NCBI RefSeq assembly: GCF_000485595.1
Contig: NW_014577522.1
Span: forward strand, 116,983-163,049
DNA: 46,067 nt
Origin: Priapulus caudatus
Taxonomy: Eukaryota > Priapulida > Priapulimorpha > Priapulimorphida > Priapulidae
Direction: 5' to 3'
Shown in pieces: positions 41,401-46,067 of the stretch. The notes under the pieces are model-generated. The model was not told the origin of the DNA. It ran no database searches and was given only the letters and a program-made list of their open reading frames with translations. The translations under genes and the position numbers were made by a program. Positions within the stretch are counted from its first letter, which is position 1. Each line of letters begins with the position of its first letter.

Positions 41401-44400
41401 GTTCTCTTTCCTTCTCTCGTTCTCCTTCCTCCTCTCGTTCTCCTTCATCCTCTCGTTCTCCTTCCTTCTTTTGTTCTCTCTTCCTTGCTCTCGTTCTCTC
41501 TTCCTCTCTCGTTCTCTCTTTCCTTCTTTCGTTCTCCTTCCTCCTCTCGTTTTCCTTCATCCTCTCGTTCTCTTTTCCTTCTCCGTTCTCTTTCTTCTCT
41601 CGTTCTCCTTCCTTCTCTGTTCTCTTCCTTCTTTCGTTCTCCTCCTTCTTTCGTTCTCTCTTCCTTCTCTTGTTCTTCTTCTTCTTTCGTTCTTCCTTCC
41701 TTCTTTTCGTTCTCCTTCCTCCTCTCGTTCTCTTTCCTTCTCTGCGTTTCTCCTTCCTTCTCTTGTTCTCCTTCCTTCTTTCGTTCTCCTTCCTTCTTGC
41801 GTCTCCTTCCTTCTCTCGCTTCTCCTTCATCCTCTCGTTCTCCTTCCCGTTCTTTCTCTCTCTCGCTCTCGTTCTCTTCCTTCTCTCGTTCTCCTTCCTC
41901 CTCTCGCTTTTCTTCATCCTCTCGTTCTCCTTCCTTCTTTCCTTTCGTTCTCTTTCCTTCTCTCGTTTCCTTCCTTCTCTTGTTTCTCCTTCCTTCTTTC
42001 GTTCTCCTTCTTCTTTCGTTTCTCCTTTCCTCTCTGTTCTCCTTCCTTCTCTTGTTCTCCTTCCTTCTTTCGTTCTCCTTCCTTCTTTCGTTCTCCTTCA
42101 TCCTCTCGTTCTCCTTCCTTCTCTTGTTCTCCTTCCTTCTCTCGTTCTCCTTCATCCTCTCGTTCTCCTTCCTTTTTTCGTTCTCCTTCCTTCTCTTGTT
42201 CTCCTTCTTCTCTCGTTCTCTTCCTTTTTTCGTTTCCTTTCCTCTCTTGTTCTCCTTCATCCTCTCGTTCTCTCTTCATCCTCTCGTTCTCCTCATCCTC
42301 TCGTTCTCCTTCCTCCTCTCGTTCTCTTTCCTTCTCTCGTTCTCCTTCCTTCTCTTGTTCTCCTTCCTTCTTTCGTTCTCCTTCCTTTTTTCGTTCTCCT
42401 TCCTTCTCTTGTTCTCCTTCATCCTCTCGTTCTCCTTCATCCTCTCGTTCTCCTTCCTCCTCTCGTTCTCCTTCCTCTCGTTCTCCTTCATCCTCTCGTT
42501 CTCCTTCCTTCTCTCGTTCTCCTTCCTTCTCTCGTTCTCCTTCCTTCTCTCGTTCTCCTCCTTCTTTCGTTCTCCTTCCTTCTCTCGTTCTCCTTCCTTC
42601 GCTCGTTCTCCTTCCTTCTCTCGTTTCTCCTTCGCTCTTGTTCTCTTTCCTTCTCTCGTTTCCCTTCCTTCTCTCGTTCTCCCTTCATCCTCTCGTTCTC
42701 TTTCCATCTCTCGTTCTCCTTCCTCCCTCGTGTCTCTTTCCTTCCTCTCGTTCTCTTCCTCCTTCGTTCTCCCTTCGTTCTCTCGTTCTCCTTTTCTCTC
42801 GTTCTCCTTCTTCTCTCGTCTCCTTCCTTCTCTCGTTCTCTTCCTTTCTCGTTCTCCTTCCTTCTCTCGTTTCTCCTTCCTTCTCTCATTCTCCTTCCTT
42901 CTCTCGTTCTCCTTCCTTCTCTCGTTCTCCTTCATCCTCTCGTTCTCCTTCATCCTCTCGTTCTCCTTCCTTCTTTCGTTCTCCTTCCTCCTCTCGTTCT
43001 CTTTCCTTCTCTCGTTCTCCTTCCTCCTCTCGTTTTCCTTCATCCTCTCGTTCTCCTTCCTTCTTTCGTTCTCTTTCCTTCTCTTGTTCTCCTTCCTTCT
43101 CTTGTTCTCCTTCCTTCTTTCGTTCTCCTTCCTTCTTTCGTTCTCCTTCATCCTCTCGTTCTCCTTCCTTCTCTCGTTCTCCTTCCTTCTCTTGTTCTCC
43201 TTCCTTCTTTCGTTCTCCTTCCTTCTCTCGTTCTCCTTCCTTCGCTCGTTCTCCTTTCTTCTCTCGTTCTCCTTCCTCTTGTTCTCTTTCCTTCTCTCGT
43301 TCCCCTTCCTTCTCTCGTTCTCCTTCCTCCTCTCGTTCTCCTTCATCCTCTCGTTCTCTTTCCATCTCTCGTCGTTCTCTTCCTTCTCTCGTTTTCCCTC
43401 CTTCTCTCGTTCTCCTTCCTCCTCTCGTTCTCCTTCATCTCCGTCTCTTCCATCTCTCGTTCTCTTTCCTCCTCTCGTTCTCCTTCGTTCTCTCGTTTCT
43501 CCTTCCTTCTCTCGTTCTCCTTCCTTTTCTCGTTCTCCTTCCTTCTCTCATTCTCCTTCCTTCTCTCGTTCTCCTTCCTTCTCTCGTTCTCCTTCCTTCT
43601 CTCGTTCTCCTTCCTTCTCTCGTTCTCCTTCCTCCTCTCGTTCTCCTTCCTTCTCTCGTTCTCCTTCGTTCTCTCGTTCCCCTTCCTCCTCTCATTCCCC
43701 TTCCTCCTCTCGTTCTCCTTCCTTCTCTCGTTCTCCTTCCCTTCTCTCATTTCCTTCCTCCTCTCGTTTCTCACTTCCTTCTCTCGTTCTCCTTCCTTCT
43801 CTCGTTCTCTTTCTTCCTCTCGTTCTCCTTCCTCTCGTTCTCCTTCTTACTCTCGTTCTCCTTTCTTCTCTCATTCTCCTTCCTTCTCTCGTTCTCCTTC
43901 CCTTCTCTCATTCTCCTTCCTCCTTTCGTTCTCCTTCCTTCTCATTCTCCTTCCTTCTCTCGTTCTCCTTCCTTCTCTCGTTCTCCTTCCTCCTCTCGTT
44001 CTCCTTCCTCCTCTCGTTCTTCTTCCTCTCGTTCTCCTTCCTTCTCTCGTTCTCCTTCTTCCTCTCATTCTCCTTCATCCTCTCGTTCTCCTTTCTCTCG
44101 TTCTCCTTCCTCCTCTCGTTCGGGACGTCGGGGGGGATCGCGAAAAGGACTCGGGATGTCGAATTTGGGGGTCAAGGGTCAAGGTCGAGATTGTCGAATG
44201 GGAACATTTCCCCCTTAACTTAAGGTATAGGAGGAAATACGGAAATGCGGCACAAATCTCAACGGCTTGACCTATACTCTTAATATTCGGTGTATAGTGT
44301 GATGGGGAGGAAACCATCACCAGTGCGAAATTGGAGGTCACAGGTCAAAGGCAGTGGGGAGAAGGTCAGATATCAGACATTTTCGTGGAGGACATGGTCT

Positions 44401-45936
44401 AACGGACCGCGAGTGCAAAACTTTTTGTTCGGCGTCTGACCTACGCATTTTTATCACTATTGAAAGCACCATGAAATCTACTTCCCGCTGACGCGAAGAG
44501 TAAGAGTGTCTGATAACCTTTTGACCGCCTCAGAGGAGGGTTAAACATGGATTTGTTGACTGTTAACAAAGGACTGAACTGCTTTTGCTATTAGAGCCCC
44601 CTCCCCACCACCACTATGCTCGCGCTCGATGCATATCCATGATAACGTTAATATAGCGAAGTCATTAAAGTTACACAGCTATATCTTTATTACTGTACTA
44701 CCGGTATAGCAAAGCCTATCAACGCGGTGGTGGGAGGGCGCACTTGATTCAGTTGCCAGTGAGTTTATCAGAAGAATACCCAGCTACAGTACACGTCAGT
44801 TGAGCGCTGTCGCTCTGCGGCACTTGTTCTTCCTCCTTCGCTAAAATGTAGTGCTGTACACGTATGAGTGTGGTCAGAGTTCACACAGCACATCGTATGG
44901 TTACCTTTTATGTTTGAAACTCAATTAAAATTTACTGATGCACGTGAGGTAGCAAGTTTCTTACTTAATGCATTGGTTGGTGCATTCACATCATTGTAAA
45001 TTTCCCAGACTCTGAAGTCTGTGTGTCACTGTCTCGTGCCGAAGCTAAGACGCTCGTGTTGATATCGTCTGCTTGCGTGTGTTTCAGCTGCTGTCGTTCC
45101 TTCACGCACAATCAGTCTACTTCCACCAGGGTCACGACTTCTTTGAACACTCCGACTGCTTCCTCAAGCAGACAGGTCTCAAGGTGAGATGCACTATCGG
45201 CAGTCGTTGTCACATCACTGACGTTGTTGTCCTTTGACTTGTAGTCATCGTAGTTGCTGCACCAGCAAGGACACACCGCGTGTCATTGTTAAGTTACATG
45301 ATGGCAGCAAGTTTTGCACGATGACATTTTCAGCAGCAGGATTGTGCAGAGAGGAGCTCTAGTCATGGCATCAAGAGAGGATGAATTATTAATTGTACTG
45401 ATATTATGTAAATAATTATCGTAAAATAAGTCTTTTTCTCTCGACTTCATGATGGCCTCTCTTTATGAGGGTATTTAGAAACTGGTACTGTGTTCTTGAG
45501 TGAATTTCTAGTGGTGATGCACTGATGCATGCCTGTTTTTGCGCACTTGTTCCCATCTACACAATACTGCATTATGTTTGCTTCAAAACAGTGACCACTT
45601 GCAATGCAAAATTTTCGTTGGCGCTGACACAACTTGAGTGTTGCTTAGAGATGAAGTTGTCGCTGAAATACTTTGCCGTAACTTTCTGGTGTTTTTGTGG
45701 GAACAGAGACGGGCAGCATGTTGTGTATGTCGCTTACACTGCATCTGTCTTCATCTGTCAGCGAGATGATTCACGGCAACAGAAGAGTGCGTAAACTGCA
45801 GAGCAGTGTGAACCAGGTGCCTGTCGGCGATTGCTCTGACGTCAGCATTGCTTTGTTGCAGATCGCAGCGTTGCGAAACCAGGCGGAATGTGCGGAGCGG
45901 AGGATGGAGGAGCGACACAGTCTAGTCCAGAAGAAG
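29744..45936 (+). CDS. ACAP-family ArfGAP (ArfGAP with coiled-coil, ankyrin repeat and PH domains), BAR-domain exons; 3' end beyond window
   Basis: Nine exons join in phase: 29744-29811, 32052-32109, 33248-33306, 33727-33790, 34319-34372, 35850-35908, 37902-38130, 45088-45183 and 45862-45936. They encode 254 residues. The start MVIVKMPPSLDFEDCLKDSPKFR corresponds to the ACAP start (DFEECLKDSPRFR in human ACAP2). LELKLEK, LLDQAQRSI, VKDTKKVFEKISDDLD, HTALDYVFQINVL and LLSFLHAQSVYFHQGHDFF follow in the family order. Together they form the membrane-curving BAR domain; the PH, ArfGAP and ankyrin parts must lie to the right. The family stimulates GTP hydrolysis on Arf6 at endosomal and plasma membranes. 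A second in-frame ATG at 29759 has a better context (A at -3). Closest in feel to ACAP2/3; I do not decide the paralogue. Introns carry many mobile elements, and the 6957-base intron 7 is mostly minisatellite. Confidence 0.92.
29978..30074. mobile_element. 97-bp MITE related to the 672-bp foldback
   Basis: Ends ATACAATGATGTAACCCAAC and GTTGAGTTACATTATTGGAT. The first 20 bases match the terminus of 16331-17002 closely. The target duplication is unclear. It lies in intron 1 of the ACAP gene. Confidence 0.65.
30120..30538. mobile_element. 419-bp MITE with TA target duplication
   Basis: Ends CAGACTGCAAAGTTTGATCC and TATCAAATTTGCAGTCTG are inverted and flanked by TA. Internal partial copies of the same terminal words occur at 30184 and 30468, suggesting a nested or rearranged copy. 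A 74-codon frame inside is not a gene. It lies in intron 1 of the ACAP gene; bases 30560-32040 show nothing else I recognise. Confidence 0.7.
35437..35585. repeat. GCGT microsatellite
   Basis: (GCGT)n with GT-rich continuation in ACAP intron 5. It produces Cys-Val-Arg-Ala frames only. Confidence 0.9.
36224..36398. mobile_element. 175-bp MITE with 6-bp target duplication
   Basis: Ends CAGAGATGCCAAC and GTTGGCATCTCTG are perfect 13-base inverted repeats, flanked by CTAATG at 36218-36223 and 36399-36404. The interior has ACTACGATTTATCCGTA-like words. The class is uncertain (6-bp duplication). It lies in ACAP intron 6. Confidence 0.75.
37314..37373. mobile_element. 60-bp hairpin insertion with 7-bp target duplication (element E6)
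   Basis: It starts CAGGAGTCTATCAATA, ends TATTGATAGACTCCTG, and is flanked by ATAATAT at 37307-37313 and 37374-37380. The middle is a TATATCAGT repeat. It lies in ACAP intron 6. Confidence 0.7.
38157..44120. repeat. 6-kb pyrimidine-strand minisatellite (18-bp unit TTCTCTCGTTCTCCTTCC)
   Basis: More than 300 copies of an 18-base unit fill most of ACAP intron 7. The variants are mainly CTTCTTTCG, CTCCTCTCG, ATCCTCTCG and CTTCTCTTG before a shared TTCTCCTTC. Almost every base on the plus strand is C or T apart from one G per unit. Because 18 is a multiple of three and the array lacks A, frames on the plus strand stay open for up to 2073 codons (Ser/Phe/Leu-rich), and the minus strand gives Glu/Arg/Lys-rich frames. 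None is a gene. Small indels are common up to about 42300 and rarer after that. Confidence 0.95.
44121..45087. other. Remaining part of ACAP intron 7
   Basis: Unique sequence between the minisatellite and exon 8. A few AGGTCA-type words (GGGTCAAGGTCGAG, GGAGGTCACAGGTCAAAGG) occur at 44170-44350. Nothing else is recognised. Confidence 0.5.
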
Positions 45937-46023
45937 GTATGTAGCTGGCCTTCTTCTGCAGCACATATTATCTAATGCCTGCTGTCAATTATCTAATATA
46001 ATGGCTAATATATATCATATATC

Positions 46024-46027
46024 TATA

Positions 46028-46066
<39 letters not shown>

Positions 46067-46067
46067 G
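46024..46067. repeat. TA microsatellite at the window end
   Basis: A (TA)n run that continues past the window edge, in the intron after ACAP exon 9. Confidence 0.85.

Noticed and set aside
37834-44270. Open reading frames of 2073, 2027, 1078 and 974 codons on the plus strand, and Glu/Arg-rich frames on the minus strand
   Set aside because: They are translations of the 18-bp C/T minisatellite. The unit length is a multiple of three and the tract lacks the A needed for stop codons, so several frames stay open at once. The region is an intron between BAR-domain exons.

Overview
The window is animal nuclear DNA. Its genes are split by GT-AG introns, it is full of microsatellites and short DNA-transposon relics, and the recognisable products are metazoan: a type I fatty acid synthase, the RNA pseudouridine synthase RPUSD1 and a BAR-domain ArfGAP of the ACAP family. 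The intron-rich genes, abundant foldback/MITE insertions, a tRNA-derived SINE and AGGTCA-rich tandem repeats suggest an invertebrate, possibly marine or lophotrochozoan. I cannot name the species.

Layout. (1) 1-12236, minus strand: the 5' half of a fatty acid synthase gene, with KS, linker, malonyl/acetyltransferase (AT) and dehydratase (DH) exons. A block covering the second half of AT and the start of DH occurs twice (1-1881 and 3061-5061). One copy reads cleanly. The other is nearly identical over its first 860 bases and then full of one-base insertions, which looks like unpolished long-read sequence or a retained haplotype. When the duplicate is collapsed, the exons join in phase and the catalytic residues fall at human FASN positions plus 39-40. 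(2) 12237-19727: no gene seen. It holds two hAT-like MITEs, two copies of a tRNA-Arg(CCT)-headed SINE with a GGATG core, a 672 bp foldback, an inverted pair of small LTRs with a primer-binding site, and several tiny hairpin insertions. (3) 19843-22118, minus: 3' part of an unrecognised coiled-coil, two-pass membrane protein gene. (4) 22934-24826, plus: a 227-residue armadillo-like helical protein, possibly ARMH2-like, head to head with the previous gene and flanked by inverted LINE 3' ends. (5) 25957-29314, minus: RPUSD1, four exons. (6) 29744-45936 and beyond, plus: nine exons coding for the BAR domain of an ACAP2/3-type ArfGAP, head to head with RPUSD1. Its last long intron is almost entirely a 6 kb pyrimidine-strand minisatellite.

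The genes are housekeeping genes of unrelated pathways (lipid synthesis, RNA modification, membrane traffic) and do not form a functional cluster. The most interesting non-genic signal is a family of hairpin insertions (30-718 bp) that begin CARGAG/CAGGAG-like, end with the complement, and are flanked by 7 bp (once 8 bp) direct repeats of the form AT...T. Six examples lie in this one window.
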